Assembly (NCBI GenBank): GCA_029961685.1
Contig: JARWKL010000004.1
Location: 32,835,294 to 32,899,293, forward strand
Direction of reading: 5' to 3'
Source of the DNA: Aristolochia californica
Taxonomy: Eukaryota; Streptophyta; Magnoliopsida; Piperales; Aristolochiaceae
DNA length: 64,000 nt
The notes under the pieces are model-generated. The model made no database searches. It was not told the origin of the DNA and worked only from the letters and a program-made list of their open reading frames with translations. The position numbers were made by a program, and so were the translations under genes. Position 1 is the stretch's first letter. Each line of letters starts with the position of its first letter. Shown piece by piece: positions 20,201 through 31,675 of the stretch.

Positions 20201-20990
20201 GTCCATTCACCTGGCCAACCCGGCTTGCGTTGCTGCAACCGTTGTCGTTGTTCCATTGCCCGAGCCAGATCCTGAGGGAAAAGGAGTTCAACCTCTAACC
20301 TTAGAGATTCAGTGAGACCCGCTGTGAATAATGAGACATGCTGGTCGACCAGTACCGATCCCCCAGCATGAGCCAACTTTTCTTGGAACTATTTTTTATA
20401 TTGTTCAACTGAACCAGTTTGTCTCAATAGGACCAAATCACCTAAGGGGTTGCTGTGGGCGGGAGGGCCAAATCTAATTGTACATAAATTTTAAAATTCA
20501 CCCCAATCCAGCCCTATTCTCTCTTTTTCCACCTGGTGAACCCACAACTGGGCTTCATCTAACATATGTAAAGAGGCAAGTTGTACCTTATCCCGTTCAG
20601 TAGTCCCTTGATGTTAAAAAAAAATCTCACATCTATGCAACCAAATTAAGGGATCTACTGAACCATTATAAGTAGGAAAGTCTAACGTTGTGTACCTTGG
20701 TATTGTGCCTCCTTTCTGTGGTCCTTGGATAGTAGTCCGCTTAGGCTACTGCTCCCCTCTCCTGTTATACGGTTGAGTCACCTCCCTCATCTCTGGACTC
20801 TGCTACCTTTCTGCTTTTATCTCGGTTAGCATGCTAATGCATTTCCTCATATCTTCTCGGACTTGTTGCATCTCTATTTCCAACCCACAAACTTTTCCCA
20901 ACACTGGTTGTGCTGTCTCCATGCTATCCTCTAGCTTGTGCATCCTGGTATGCAGTTCTTCGTTGTTGAATGTATCCCCCATGTTACCCT
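17257..20990 (-). pseudogene. Minus-strand Ty3/gypsy gag-pol lacking the integrase end and chromodomain
   Basis: In minus order: gag (20990-20071) with zinc knuckle remnants near 20030, protease (19989-19439; LVDSGSTHN), RT and RNase H in a 305-codon frame (19209-18292; polymerase box FFDDILIY intact; [13 protein letters not shown]), integrase zinc-binding region (18159-17491; HGSTHEG and YQVCQC, first Cys lost) and integrase core (17487-17257). SDRD has become SD-stop-D at 17490, a CGA to TGA change typical of methylated-CpG decay. QTEVVNRTI is kept. The gag leader ends at a PBS (20991-21002) that joins a TRIM LTR. Confidence 0.9.
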
Positions 20991-21004
20991 GCTCTGATAC
21001 CTAA

Positions 21005-21086
21005 TGTTAAGCACCTAGACAATACTACCCAAAATACTGGCCTGTTTGGAGCGGAAGACATAGGCACTTAACCCAGGACCATAACA
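21005..21086 (-). repeat. TRIM LTR (82 bp) fused at the PBS to a Ty3 gag leader
   Basis: Plus-strand TGTTAAGCACCTAG to GACCATAACA. The minus-strand reading passes from GCTTAACA through a PBS-like AGGTATCAGAGC (20991-21002) into AGGGTAACATGGGG, the leader also seen after the true PBS of the element at 41.7-47.5 kb. So here a TRIM LTR stands where a Ty3 LTR belongs. On the other side it abuts plus-strand Ty3 integrase. Confidence 0.82.
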
Positions 21087-22274
21087 CATCCCAGAATCTA
21101 CTGTCAGTGATCGGTATGTGGCATTCACAAGTACTTTCTGGAGGGAACTTTTTCATTTTAGTGGCACAAAATTGAAATTTTTGTCAGCATATCATCCTCA
21201 GATGGATTGCCAAACCGAGGTGGTTAATCGAACCATCGAAATGTATCTCAGGTGCTTTGTTGGAGATCGACTGAAACAATGGGTTTAGTGGCTACCATGG
21301 GCAGAATACTGTTACAATACTTCATTCCACTCGGCCTTGCAGTCATCTCCTTTTTGGGTTCTTTATGGGAGTGATCCCCCAAGACTTCTCTCTTATACCA
21401 GAGGTTCTACCCGAGAGGACACCATTGATAAGGCGCTCATGGATTGTGATCAGGTGTTAAAGACTATTACAGATTGTCTACATCGGGCTAAGGACTGGAT
21501 GATGAGTGGATACAACAAGGGACACTGGGATGTCTCTTACGAGGTAGGGGACTATGTTTGATTACGCTTATGATAGTACAAGAAGCAGTCCATTGCGGGG
21601 CCCTCTATTAAGCACCTAGCCAATACTACCCAAAAGACCGGCCTGTTAGGAGCGAAAGACATAGGTATTTAACCCCATGACCATAACAATACATAACACA
21701 GCAATGAGAGCCGGGTCAGGATCCCATAATCCCTTATAGCCCAATGCCAGGGGCGTGCGGTCCTCCTACGCACGCGGGGACTCGAACATGGGACGTAGCA
21801 CCTGCTCTGATACCAAATGTTAAGCACCTAGCCAATACTACCCCAAAGACCGGCCTGTTAGGAGTGGAAGACATAGGTACTTAACCCCAGGACCATAACA
21901 CCCTCGCACCATAAGTTCGCCCCCAGGTACTTTGGGCTTTTCGCCATTATTCAGCGCATAGGGCAGGTGGCCTATCAACTACAACTGCCTGACACGGCAA
22001 AGCTGCATGATGTGTTTCATGTCTCACTCTTGAAACCACACAAGGGGTCGCCGTCTACTTCTCCTCCATTCCTTCCTCTAGTCGACAAGGGCCACGTCAT
22101 TCTGACACCCTATGCGATGTTACGGGCGCATTTGACTGATGATCAGTGGGACATTCTCGTGTAGTGGACCGCTATAGACACTGAAGTAGCTACATGGGAG
22201 TGGTTAGAGACCTTCAAATTGGTCTATCCAGCTTACGAGCTTGAGGACTAGCTCTTTCTCCAAGGGGAGGCAGA
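21087..22274 (+). pseudogene. Plus-strand Ty3/gypsy integrase core to chromodomain, cut by a TRIM
   Basis: Starts within SDRYVAFTSTFWREL, then YHPQMDCQTEVVNRTIEMYL, WLPWAEYCYNTSFHSAL, SPFWVLYGSDPPRLL and YNKGHWDVSYEVGDYV. At QSIAGPS the frame is interrupted by the TRIM 21606-21900 and resumes HHKFAPRYFGLF, VAYQLQLPDTAKLHDVFHVSLLKPH. The chromodomain remnant reads DDQWDILV, stop, WTAIDTEVATWEWL, and YELED-stop-LFLQG ends at the LTR. Earlier domains are missing. Confidence 0.9.
21606..21900 (-). mobile_element. Complete TRIM (295 bp) with target duplication CCCTC
   Basis: Two 83-bp LTRs (21606-21688 and 21818-21900) flank a 129-bp internal region. The PBS is the reverse complement of TGGTATCAGAGC, just left of 21818, and a B-box-like sequence (TGTTCGAGTCCCC on the minus strand) follows. 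Target duplication CCCTC occupies 21601-21605 and 21901-21905. Removing the element and one duplication restores a continuous integrase C-terminal reading, which confirms the boundaries. Confidence 0.94.
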
Positions 22275-23039
22275 TGTTATGGACTCAATAGCACACCGAG
22301 TCACTCAGAGGAGGAAACAATGACTCACCGAGTCATCTAATTTAACTTTCATTCTTTATGTTGCTTTTAGTTAAATTTTCATTGATTATGTAATAAGCTT
22401 GGACATAAGGGTATAGTTTGGATTTATAGCCCTAAACTATCATGACGTGAAATACCCTATTTAAGGGTTAAATAAAGAGAAATAAAGTAAGTCTAGAATT
22501 AAGTTAATTTAGAGTAAGGAGGTTTCCTTGATGAGATCCTAGCTTTGGCCCTTGACATGCATTGTTCTCATGGGGAATTCGGTAGATATCTAGAGGGATC
22601 TTGAGAGAAGAAGAACCCTACCTATTTCACGGAACAACAGGAAGAGGAGGAGGGTTTTGCGTGAATCCTTCCAGCAAGGAGGAGGCTTTCAGATTGCTGG
22701 ATTGGTGTGCAATTCAAGAGGTAATTCTAAATCCCTTTTCGAGTATAGAAGGCTTAGATTTTGCTTTCTTTTACGTATATGACCAGTAATTGCATGGTAG
22801 AGAAACCCTACCTCTTGAAGTGAATCATAAAAGAGAGGTCATACGTGGGGTCTCAAACAGTCCATTGATTATGTGGTTGCATCTATAATTGAGTAAAGGA
22901 AACTCCTTTTCAAGCATAACAAGGAAGGAGAGAGAGAAGGGAGTTCTTTTCACAATTGTGTGATCAAAATTCATCATACAATGCTGGATTCATCAGTACC
23001 TTGCCCAAGTTACTAGATCCATGGCTAGGGACCATAACA
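22275..23039 (+). repeat. 3' LTR (765 bp) of the Ty3 fragment at 21087-22274
   Basis: TGTTATGGACTCAATAGC to GGCTAGGGACCATAACA, with GATCCATGGCTAGGG near the end as in the other long LTRs. It follows the polypurine-like AAGGGGAGGCAGA and the pol tail directly. A TATA-like CCTATTTAAGGG stands near 22455. Confidence 0.85.
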
Positions 23040-23295
23040 GTTTCTTATATTCATATTGATTCTACTATTAGAAGTAAACTTGATGCTAAATCTAAAATTT
23101 TTTTTTTATTGGCTATGGTGGAACTGAGTTTGGTTATCGCTTCTAGGATGACCAAAGTCGTATGGTTATCAGGAGCAAGGACGTGATCTTCAATGAAGGT
23201 GCCCTATATAAAGACAGGTTAACAATAGAGTCTGAGAGGACAAGCGATGTGGCCAAGAAGTCTGAAGTGATTCAATTGAAAGATCTTCCAGTTTT
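23040..23295 (+). pseudogene. Ty1/copia pol fragment (integrase C-terminal to RT linker)
   Basis: Reads SKLDAKSKIFFFIGYGG, TEFGYRF-stop-DDQSRMV and IRSKDVIFNEGALYKDRLT, the strongly conserved copia segment between integrase and reverse transcriptase (IGY, YR.WD, SRDV.F.E). One stop replaces Trp. It is flanked by a Ty3 LTR and another copia remnant on the opposite strand, so only this short piece of its element survives. Confidence 0.8.
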
Positions 23296-23815
23296 TGTAT
23301 TTATAGAAAAGAGAGATACTTCATTGATTTATTATAATCAGAGTACATAATAGAGAAAGGTAGTAGAGTCCAATTACACCCAACCTCTAATACTTAAAGA
23401 TAAGTCCTAGCATAATTAAATAACTCAATATAAATAGAAGACAAACATACCTCAAACTAGAACTCTTATATGAGGACGTGACCATAAGATAAAGATGCCA
23501 TCTCATGGTTATCTTTGTGAGTCCTTCTTGATCTTCCAACCAGCTTGTGGTTATCTTTGTGAGTCCCACTTGATGTTCCAACTTATGTGATAAAGATGCC
23601 AGCTCATGGTAATCGTGGTAGGTCCTACTACTTATGGGCTTGGGCCCATCTTCCAACATTCATAGATATGTAGGCCTTCCTTGGTCATTAGGGCTTGGGC
23701 CCATCTTCCAACACTCCCCCTCAAATTGGGGGTGAGAGAATATCATGAACTCCCAGATTGCTGCAAATGATATATAGGATCTTCTTGTATAAAATGGTAG
23801 TCCACTGTTATGGTC
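23296..23815 (-). mobile_element. Ty1/copia 3' end: RNase H tail, polypurine tract and LTR
   Basis: On the minus strand, VDYHFIQED-type RNase H tail (23815-23760) leads to the purine tract AATTTGAGGGGGAG, then an LTR from TGTTGGAAGATGGGCC (23713) to about 23296 (TATAAATACA). The low boundary is inferred from the TG...CA rule only. The rest of the element is not present; a Ty3 LTR abuts at 23816. Confidence 0.65.
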
Positions 23816-25147
23816 CCTAGCCATAGATCGAGTAACTCGGTGTGGGATTTGTGAATCCAGCACTGTAATAGAGCTGCAGCTCTTAGCAAGGATGAAAAGG
23901 AGTTTCCTTGTCTTAGCTGTTCTCGGTAAGACAAAAAAGGAGTTTACTTTTCTTGGCTTTTCTCAGTAAGGGATGAGAACCCTTGCTGCTCTTGGCCAGA
24001 AAGGGGTTGAACCCTTAGCTGCTCATGGCTGAGAGGGTAGGGACCCTCTTGGCAAGGTGCCGATGTTCGCATATGAGGGATTAAGAGTTCCTAATCCTGC
24101 CTTACTCGATTATAGGTTAAAGGCACCTCTTTAGAGGTTTCTCTCCGGTTGGGGATTGGGGAATCCCCTACCCTTGCTCGAAATGAAGAAGAGAAGCTCC
24201 CTCTTGCTGTTGTGGATGTAGGAGAGGCTACAACCTCTAATTGAACTCAAAAACAGTAAATCAATCCTTCCCTCTTGGTTTCGGTAAGATCAAAGCAAAC
24301 TAGAATTCAAAAGAGAGAATAAACCCAAAATCAAGAGAGAACTATACCTGGACTTCATCAAGGTGACCTCCCAAACCCTAGAGCACCTCAAGGAGAACTT
24401 CTGTTATGGTCCTGGGGTTAAGTACCTATGCCTTCCACTCCTAACAGGCCGGTCTTTTGGGTAGTATTGGCTAGGTGGTTCACATTTGGTATCAGAGCGG
24501 GCGCCATGTTGCGAGTTCGATTCCTGGGGCGCACAAAGGCTGGATTAAAATTACTGGTAGGGAGCAGAGGCTGGATTAAAATTACTGGTAGGGAGCAGAG
24601 GCTGGATTAAAATTACTGGTAGGCTGCGGTTGAGCCAGTGTCGCTGCACCACCGTAGTCATTGGCTCGTCGTGAGTTCGAATCCCTGAGAGGACTCCCAG
24701 TGTGGGTGTCTCTTGCCCCGGACGTGGTCGTCATAAGGGATTATGGGATCTTGACCCGGCTCCCATCGTTGAGTGTTAAGCCGTCGTGGACGTCATCTCG
24801 CGAAGGTGGGGTGTACTATTATGGTCCTGGGGTTAAGTACCTATGCCTTCCATTCCTAACATGCCAGTCTTTTGGGTAGTTTTGCCTAGGTGCTTAACAA
24901 CTCCAAACCCTATTTAAACTAATTCAATGCTTCCCTTTCTTCTTTTTATCTACCCTCTAAATAGGGTTTGACGTCATTAGAGTTTTAGGGCTTAAATTGA
25001 TAATTCTGCCCTTGTGACCTGGATCCTTACATATTTATTGAAAAAATATACTTAAAGCAATACAAAATATGAAATTTAAAAGTAATTAACTCAATGAGTC
25101 ATTGCCGCCTCCTTTGGGTGATTTGGTGAGCTATCGAGTCCTCAAAA
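23816..25147 (-). repeat. Ty3/gypsy 3' LTR (about 830 bp) interrupted by a TRIM
   Basis: On the plus strand it begins TGTTATGGTCCCTAGCC and AGATCGAGTAACTCGG, the U5 end of the long-LTR subfamily. After the TRIM (24402-24899) it continues to about 25147 with GAGTCATTGCCGCCTCC and ATCGAGTCC. The terminal ACA is mutated. It precedes (on the minus strand follows) the pol tail at 25150 onward. Confidence 0.75.
24402..24899 (+). mobile_element. Complete TRIM (498 bp) with an internal tandem repeat
   Basis: Two 83-bp LTRs (24402-24484 and 24817-24899) flank a 332-bp internal region. TGGTATCAGAGC follows the left LTR after TT. A 31-bp unit (GGCTGGATTAAAATTACTGG...) is repeated about three times at 24538-24630, and two B-box-like motifs follow (GAGTTCGATTCC and GAGTTCGAATCCC). 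Flanks are ACTTC and ACTCC, a 4-of-5 target duplication. A purine tract CGAAGGTGGGGTG precedes the right LTR. Non-coding. Confidence 0.9.
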
Positions 25148-28100
25148 TCTTCACCCCCCTCCCACGGAGAAAGAGCTTGTCATCAAAGCTTGTAAGATAG
25201 GTAGACCTGTTTGAAGTTGGTCAGTGGTTCCCATGTATCATCCTCTTTTTTGGTGTCGTTCCATTGTACTAGAATCTACCACTGGTCATTAATAGAATGG
25301 GCACGTAATATTGTAGCTAGAGTAAGAATAACCCGTCCATTGTCCACCAGAGGAAGGCACGAAATTGACGAAGGAGGTGGACCCTTAAAGGGTTTAAGGA
25401 AACATGAGACATCATGAAGTTTAGCCATTGCGGGTAGTTGCATTTGATAGGTGACTGGCCCGATGCATCGAATAATAGAGAAAGGGCCAAAGTACTTTGG
25501 AGAAAGTTTATGACGTTGTTGGTCCGCTAGTGGGTGTTGGAGGTAAGTATGGAGTTGTAACCTGACATAGTCACCTTCCTTGTATGTGATATCCCGATGT
25601 CCCTTGTCATAGAAGTCCTTCATAAGAACTTGTGCTTTGAGGAGGCGATCTGAAATATTCTGTAGCACTTGGTCCCGTTCAATGAGTGCTTGATCAATAG
25701 AGGCCACGCGGGTGGATCCCATAGTATACAAGAGAAGCTGAGGAGGATCTCTGCCATATAGAATGCTGAAGGGAGTAAACTATAAAGTGGTGTGGAAGGA
25801 AGTGTTGTAACAATATTCTGACCATGGTAGCCATTGAACCCAGTTTTTAGGACAATCGCCCACACAACATTGAAGATACATTTCCACAATGCAGTTTACT
25901 ACCTCTGTTTGGCCGTCTATTTGAGGATGATAGGATGATGAGAACTTCAACTTGGTGCTGCATAGATGAAACAATTCACGCCAAAAAGTGCTGGTAAAGA
26001 CCGCATCACGATCACTGACAATCAATTTGTGAATACCATGTAGATGAACAATATGCTCTAGAAATATCTGCACCACTCTGGATGCTGTATATGGGTGTGC
26101 CTTGGGGATAAAGTGAGCATAGTTGGAGAACCGATCCACCACCACAAATAATATCGACTTGTGAGAAGATTGTGGAAGACCTTCGACAAAGTCCATAGAA
26201 ATATTGGCCCATAACTGTTTAGGAAGTTCCAAAGGCTGCAGAAGACCAGTGGGACTTAAGTGTTCGGCCTTGTTACATTGATACACTGGATAGGATGTTA
26301 CATATGCTGCAATGGAGGTCTTCATACCCTGCCAATAGAAATCCACTCGAATGTGATGCAATGTTTTCTGGATGCCTTCATGAGTGATGTCATGGTATGC
26401 AGAGATGATGGCTGAAACCAAATTCGAAGTGTGCAGAGATAATCACAATTTATAATAAGTAAAAGAATCCTGAATGCTCCATCTAGAGTCCATAGCCCCT
26501 CTATAATTTTTTTGTGCATATCGAGAAGAACCGGATTGTTGGCATTTTCCTCCTTGACCAAGTCTAAAAGAATAAAACAAGGCTGGATGATAGCATATAG
26601 AATTGTTGGAGTCTCCAAATGTCGTGACAAGGCATCGACCGCCTTGTTTAACCTGCCTGTGTGGTATTCCACTGTAAATTCGAATCCCATCAATTTACTG
26701 ATCCAATGTTGTTGAGGTGTGAGTCGCTGCTCCAGCAAATATTTAAGGTTGTAATGATCAGTATGAACAAGAAATGCACCACCACATAAGTAAGGCCACC
26801 AATGTTGTACAACTTTAGCCAACCCGACTAACTCCCTTTAATATGCTGTCAATTTGTGATGTCGTACTACCTGTTGTCAGCTAAAATATGCAATAGGATG
26901 AAAGTACTATTGTAGAATGGCCCCAATGGCCCCAATGCCCCCACCTCATCCGTCACACTCGACCTCAAATAAATATTCAAAATTGGGAAGTTGTAGAACC
27001 GATGTGGATGCAAGAGCTAATTTGAGATATGAAAAGGACTGTGTGGCCTGATCATTGCAAATAAAGAAATTTTTCTTGAGGAGATTTGTCAATGGTGCTA
27101 CTATCGGTCCATAGTTCCTGATTAATTTTATGTAATATCCTGCCAAACCCAAAACCCTCTCAAATCAGAGGTATTCATAGGTTGTGACCAATCGACAATA
27201 GCTTGAATTTTTTCGGAATCAACTGTGACCCCATCATGGGAAATAATATGGCCGAGATAGGCCACATGTGATTGTGCAAATGAGTATTTTGATTTCTTTA
27301 TATGTAATTGATGGGCTCATAACAGTTGAAATACCAATCTTAAATGCTCTAAGTGTTGATGTCCAAACTGGCTGTAAGTATGTCCTCAAAGAAAATAAGT
27401 ACAAATTGAGAAGATAGTTTCGGAATACCACGTTCATTAATGCCTGGAATGTGGATGGAGCATTGGATAACCCAAATGGCATGACTACAAATTCAAAGTG
27501 GCCATGATGAGTGCGGAAGGTAGTTTTTTTTATGTCGTTTGGATGCATACGAACCTGATGATATCAGGAGCGCAAGTCCAATTTGGTGAATATATATGAC
27601 CCGTGAAATTCATCTAAAAGCTCCTACACCACAGGAATAGGGAACTTATCTTTCACAGTTTGGGCATTCAAATCCCGATAATTGACACAAAATTGCCATG
27701 TACCATCGTGTTTCTTAACGAGGAGTACTGGTGACGAAAAATGGTGAACGAGTACTGTGAATAAGGCCTTGTTGTAGAATGGCTTGGCATTGTCTTTTAA
27801 TTTCATCTTTCTGGAGGTGTGGGTACCGATAAGGTTGAACGACCACCACTTTGGAGCCCTATTTTAAACATATCCGATGGTCACAGTGCCTCAAGGGAGG
27901 CAGGCAGGAGGGTTCTTGGAACAAGTCTAAGAATTCATCTAGGAGATGTTCTATATTGCTATCTGGATTGTCTTATGAGTGAATCGTATGAATGTGATGT
28001 GGCTTGTCCATGTGACTGCCCTGTAATAATACTTGTTGTCCGCCTATTTCAAAACTCATAGTTAAAGCAGTAAAATCCCATAAAATAGTGCCTAATGTTT

Positions 28101-28405
28101 GTAGCCATTTAATACCCAATAACATATCAAACCCAGCTAGGTGTATGACAAAACATTCTGAATGAAATAAAGTCGTACTGATTCAGAATTGTACTTTTTT
28201 ACTGATGTCGTTGCTAGGAACTTTTTCTCCATTGGCAATCGAAATTGTTGCTATTGAGTGTAGAAGTATCTATAGTTGAAGGTGTTGAGCAGTGGTCCAA
28301 CTGAGAAAATTATGTGTACTTCCCGAATCCACAAGGCTGACAAGGTCCTGGTCCATCACGCGAGTGCGGACTTGCATAGTTCTGGCTGATTTATGTCCTG
28401 TAATG
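25148..28405 (-). pseudogene. Minus-strand Ty3/gypsy protease, RT, RNase H, integrase and chromodomain
   Basis: In minus order: protease (28400-28000; LVDSGSTHNF-like), RT (27806-27234; [34 protein letters not shown]), RT end (27152-26946), RNase H (26822-26640), integrase (26421-25780) with AYHDITHEG, SMDFVEGL, SDRDAVFTS and QTEVVN, so the D-D-E set is present but the zinc finger has YPVYQC for CQVCQC. Then GPY/F (YKEGDYVRLQLHTY) and a chromodomain tail. Multiple frame breaks. At 28405 the protease/gag end is cut by a TRIM LTR; gag is absent. Confidence 0.9.
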
Positions 28406-28660
28406 TGTTAAGGACCTAACCAATACTACCCAAAAGACCGGCCTGTTAGGAACGGAAGGCATAGCTACTTAACCCCATGACCATAATAGTACACCCTGCC
28501 CTCCTAATCCAATGCCCACGGCGGCATTAACACAGCGATGAGCGCCAAGTTAGGATCCCATAATCCCTTACGGATGCTGCGTCCAGGGAGCGTCCGAGGA
28601 TTGCGGTCACCCGTGCATGCAAGGAGTCAAACTCGGGACGTAGCGCCTACTTTGATACCA
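28406..28660 (-). mobile_element. TRIM LTR plus internal region fused at the PBS to a Ty3 LTR
   Basis: An 83-bp TRIM LTR (28406-28488) is followed by an internal region with GAGTTTGACTCC (minus strand), then the PBS TGGTATCAAAGT (reverse complement, ending 28660). Beyond it stands the U5 end of a Ty3 LTR (28664 onward) instead of a second TRIM LTR. The left edge cuts a protease/gag frame. This is the same architecture as at 711-1529 and 15329-15955. Confidence 0.82.
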
Positions 28661-28663
28661 CGA

Positions 28664-29002
28664 TGTTAGGTTTTCTTGCCATGGATCGAGTCACCCGATG
28701 ATCTCCTCTAGCTTCCAGGTTGAATGACGATGAAGGGAGTGACGTAGGGTGCTTAGAACAACCAATGGTTGGGAGAGATGTTGAGCTTTCGAAGGAGCTC
28801 CACCCTTAGGCCTCGTGAGAGAGAGAACCCACTCTCATTTACAACTAATTTGATTAATGCTTACCTTTCCTCTGAATTCCTTCTAACAAAGTGTTAGGGA
28901 TGATGCATACAATATAAAGTCATGAATTTCCCCACAACTAAAACAGAAATTACAATCAACCCAGTCACTAAGTGACACAATTTAACTCCTACGCCTAGCA
29001 GA
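28664..29002 (-). repeat. Ty3/gypsy LTR, lacking its first bases
   Basis: The minus-strand U5 end reads GACTCGATCCATGGCAAG and AAAACCTAACA at 28664. The U3 end stops at CTGCTAGGCGTAGGAG near 29002, so about 30 bases up to TGTTATGGACTCC are missing. A plus-strand gag begins immediately to the right. Confidence 0.72.
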
Positions 29003-30481
29003 ATTGAAAACTTTCATGGAGGAAAATGTTGTTGAGGTTCAAACTCGGGTTGACGCATTGCAACATGAGGTTTTCGGCCTCAAAGACAATTTCCAGCAGA
29101 TGATGACTCGAATGGAAGAGGGGTTTGCTCAGATTGTGGCTCAGCTCAGAAGTTCCTCACGGCCGTTTGACCACCCAACGCCCCATCCCCCTCCACCACC
29201 ACTAGCTTTTCGCCAAACACCTCCTCCAGTCATAGTAGCCCAAAGACGAGGCCACACGACAGTGCCTAGGTACACTAAATTAGACTTTCCCACATGTGAT
29301 GGGTCTTCGGACCCTCTGATTTGGTTACACCGGTGTGACCACTTCTTTTGGAATTAAAGAACCCAGCCCGAGGATAGGGTTTCATTAACTGCATTCCACA
29401 TGCTTGATGAAGCGCTTTTGTGGTAGCATCAATTCAAAACTGAGCATCCTATGTATGATTGGGAGATTTTCAAAGACTATTGCATGTTACAGTTTGGTCC
29501 ACCAGCACGTAGCAATCCTCTGGGAGATCTGGTCAATCTCAAACAAACTGGGTCTATTGAGCAGTATCAGAAATCATTTCAAGAATGGCTTGCCCACACC
29601 AGTCAGTTGGTGCATCCAAACCAATATGTCCACTTGTTTACCGCCGGTCCGGTTGAGGCGCTCCGCCTCGAGATGGAACTACACGACCCCCCAACTTTAG
29701 CACACACCATGAACTTGTTACGAACACTGGATGCCAAACAGCGTATCTTAAAGGAATCATTGGGCCAAAGACCCCCCTGTTCAGGCCGAACAAACCCAGG
29801 CATTCCATACAACCCCACTACGTTAGGGACCACCTCCCTCCACTACCTCACAGACTACCACGTCCACGCCCCCACCACAATTTATCAAACACCTTTCCAA
29901 AGTAGAAATGGAGCAAAGACGGGCTCCAAGGCTGTGTTTTAATTGTGATGAAAAATATCGAACAGGCCATCTTTGCAAAAGGCTGTTTTGGTTAGAGCTA
30001 GAAGATCCAAAAGAGGGTGCCATTTCAGAGGATGAAGACGACGCCGAAGTGGAGGAACCAGCAATCTCCCTCCACTCCATGATTGGGTTGCACAACACCA
30101 ACCCAATGCAGGTCCACACTCCCATCCAAAATCTCATGTTACTTGCATTGGTTGACTTGGGCAGCACCCACAATTTTCTAAGCCAACCAGCAGCAAATCA
30201 ATTGGGATTGACAATTCAGCACAGTTCTGGCCTCTTGGTCTCAGTAAGTAACGGGGAAAAGGTTCCCAGCGTTGGCCTATGTTCAGCAGTACAATTTGTT
30301 ATTGATGGCCACCACTTTGTAGTGGATTTCTTGGTTATTCCATTGGCTGGGTTTGATTAAGTATTGGGGATTAAGTGGCTTCAATAGTTGGGTTCGATAT
30401 TTTGGGATTTCACATCATGTACTATGCGTTTAACTTCAAGTCAGCATGACATCGCCCTTCATGGGACTCATGCACTCTCAC
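29003..30481 (+). pseudogene. Plus-strand Ty3/gypsy gag and protease fragment
   Basis: The frame from 29004 opens MKTFMEENVVEVQTRVDALQ, a coiled-coil-like leader, then VPRYTKLDFPTCDGS and DPLIWLHRC with a stop at 29356. Gag continues with FGPPARSNPLGDLVNL, LFTAGPVEALRLEMELH and a zinc knuckle CFNCDEKYRTGHLC. Protease shows LVDLGSTHNF, the catalytic DSG changed to DLG, then LVIPLAGFD and a stop at 30358. It ends at 30481 where a copia LTR begins. RT onward is missing. Confidence 0.88.
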
Positions 30482-30875
30482 TGTAGAGTTTAGGATCTCA
30501 TGAAAGGAACTTTATATCAACAAGAAAGAAGAAGAAGAAGAAGAAGAGAGAAGGAGAAGAGAAGAAGAAGAACGTGGAAGGAGAGAGTTTGAATTAAGGG
30601 AGAAGAGGGTTGCATCAAAAAGAAAAATGAGGGCTGGACAAATTTTTGGAAAGAGCGGAGAGTGCTTCAATGCCCTACCTCTTAGCCAATGCCTTTATTT
30701 ATTGTTTTACAATGTCCTTATGGCTACAACTTGATAAAACAAAAGACATAAAAGGAACACATATTTACACTTCTATGCCATCTTTATGGAAAGTACCATA
30801 TTTTACACATATGCCACTCCTTTGACGTGTGGGCTTCTTGTCTTGAGCTCGTGAGCTTGAGCCTATCTTCCAACA
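30482..30875 (-). repeat. Ty1/copia 3' LTR (394 bp)
   Basis: On the minus strand TGTTGGAAGATAGGCTC (30875) to CTCTACA (30482). It is preceded (minus sense) by the polypurine tract CAGCTTGAGGGGGAG, the usual copia arrangement. A purine-rich GAA microsatellite lies at about 30521-30575 in its 3' part. The interrupted copia body lies at 30876-31169 and 34244-35135. Confidence 0.82.
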
Positions 30876-31169
30876 CTCCCCCTCAAGCTGGAGGAGAAAA
30901 GACATCATACATACCCAACTTGCCACATATAAATGATATGCTTTTAGATGTAACGGGTTTAGTGAGAATATCAGCTACTTACTCTTGAGATGACACATAT
31001 TTGAGAGAGATTATTCCTATTTGAAACTTCTCTCGTATAAAATGACAATCCACCATAATATGTTTAGTTCTTTCATGAAAAACTGGATTTGAAGTGATAT
31101 GAATGGCTGCTTGATTATCACAATGCAGATTCCTGGACCTCTTTTTTTAAAAACCTAGTTCGGTAAGAA
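30876..31169 (-). pseudogene. Ty1/copia RNase H C-terminal part
   Basis: The minus strand reads [42 protein letters not shown] and GKLGMYDVFSPPA, the canonical end of copia RNase H. One stop replaces an amino acid after SSQE. It continues the frame at 34244 after removal of the Ty3 insertion and one GGGTC duplication. Confidence 0.9.
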
Positions 31170-31174
31170 GGGTC

Positions 31175-31548
31175 TGTTATGGACTCCATAGCATCAAGAG
31201 TGGCTAATCGGAGAAGAGAAGAGATGGAGTAAACTTGTATTTCAGTACCTTAGGGGTTTAATTGTAATTTGAAGTTCCATAAGGGTCTAATTGTAATTAT
31301 AGAACCTTTGATGTTTTCCTTGACCTATTTAGGGCGTCAAGTGATGGAAGGAAGACAAGTATTGATCATTAGTCTAAATGAGATCAGGTTCTCTCTCTAA
31401 AGAGGCCTAAGGTTGGAGCTCCTTGCAAGGCTCACGTCATTCACCATTGGGCGTTCCAGGTACCCCAAATCTCTCCCTTCTTCGTCATTTAATCTGGAAG
31501 CTAGAGGAGATCGCCGGGTGACTCGATCCATGGCTAGAGAGCCTAACA
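31175..31548 (+). repeat. 5' LTR (374 bp) of the 31.2-34.2 kb element
   Basis: TGTTATGGACTCCATAGC to GAGAGCCTAACA. The U5 part encodes RRVTRSMAREP in the frame that runs through the PBS as NIVVSE. TATA-like CCTATTTAGGG near 31325. Confidence 0.93.
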
Positions 31549-31675
31549 TCGTGGTATCAGAGCGCTTATGAACCAGGTATTTCGCCCTTTCTTATGGAAG
31601 TATGTCTTAGTTTTTTTTGACGATATACTGATCTATAGCAAAACTTGGGCAGCACACTTGCATCAATTGAGATAG

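Noticed and set aside
24485..24816. tRNA gene suggested by the TGGTATCAGAGC and GTTCGA motifs
   Set aside because: No cloverleaf can be drawn; the first motif is the PBS (complementary to a tRNA 3' end) and the region lies between two TRIM LTRs.
30521..30575. GAA-rich microsatellite as a possible regulatory site
   Set aside because: It lies in the 3' part of a copia LTR and shows only simple repetition.
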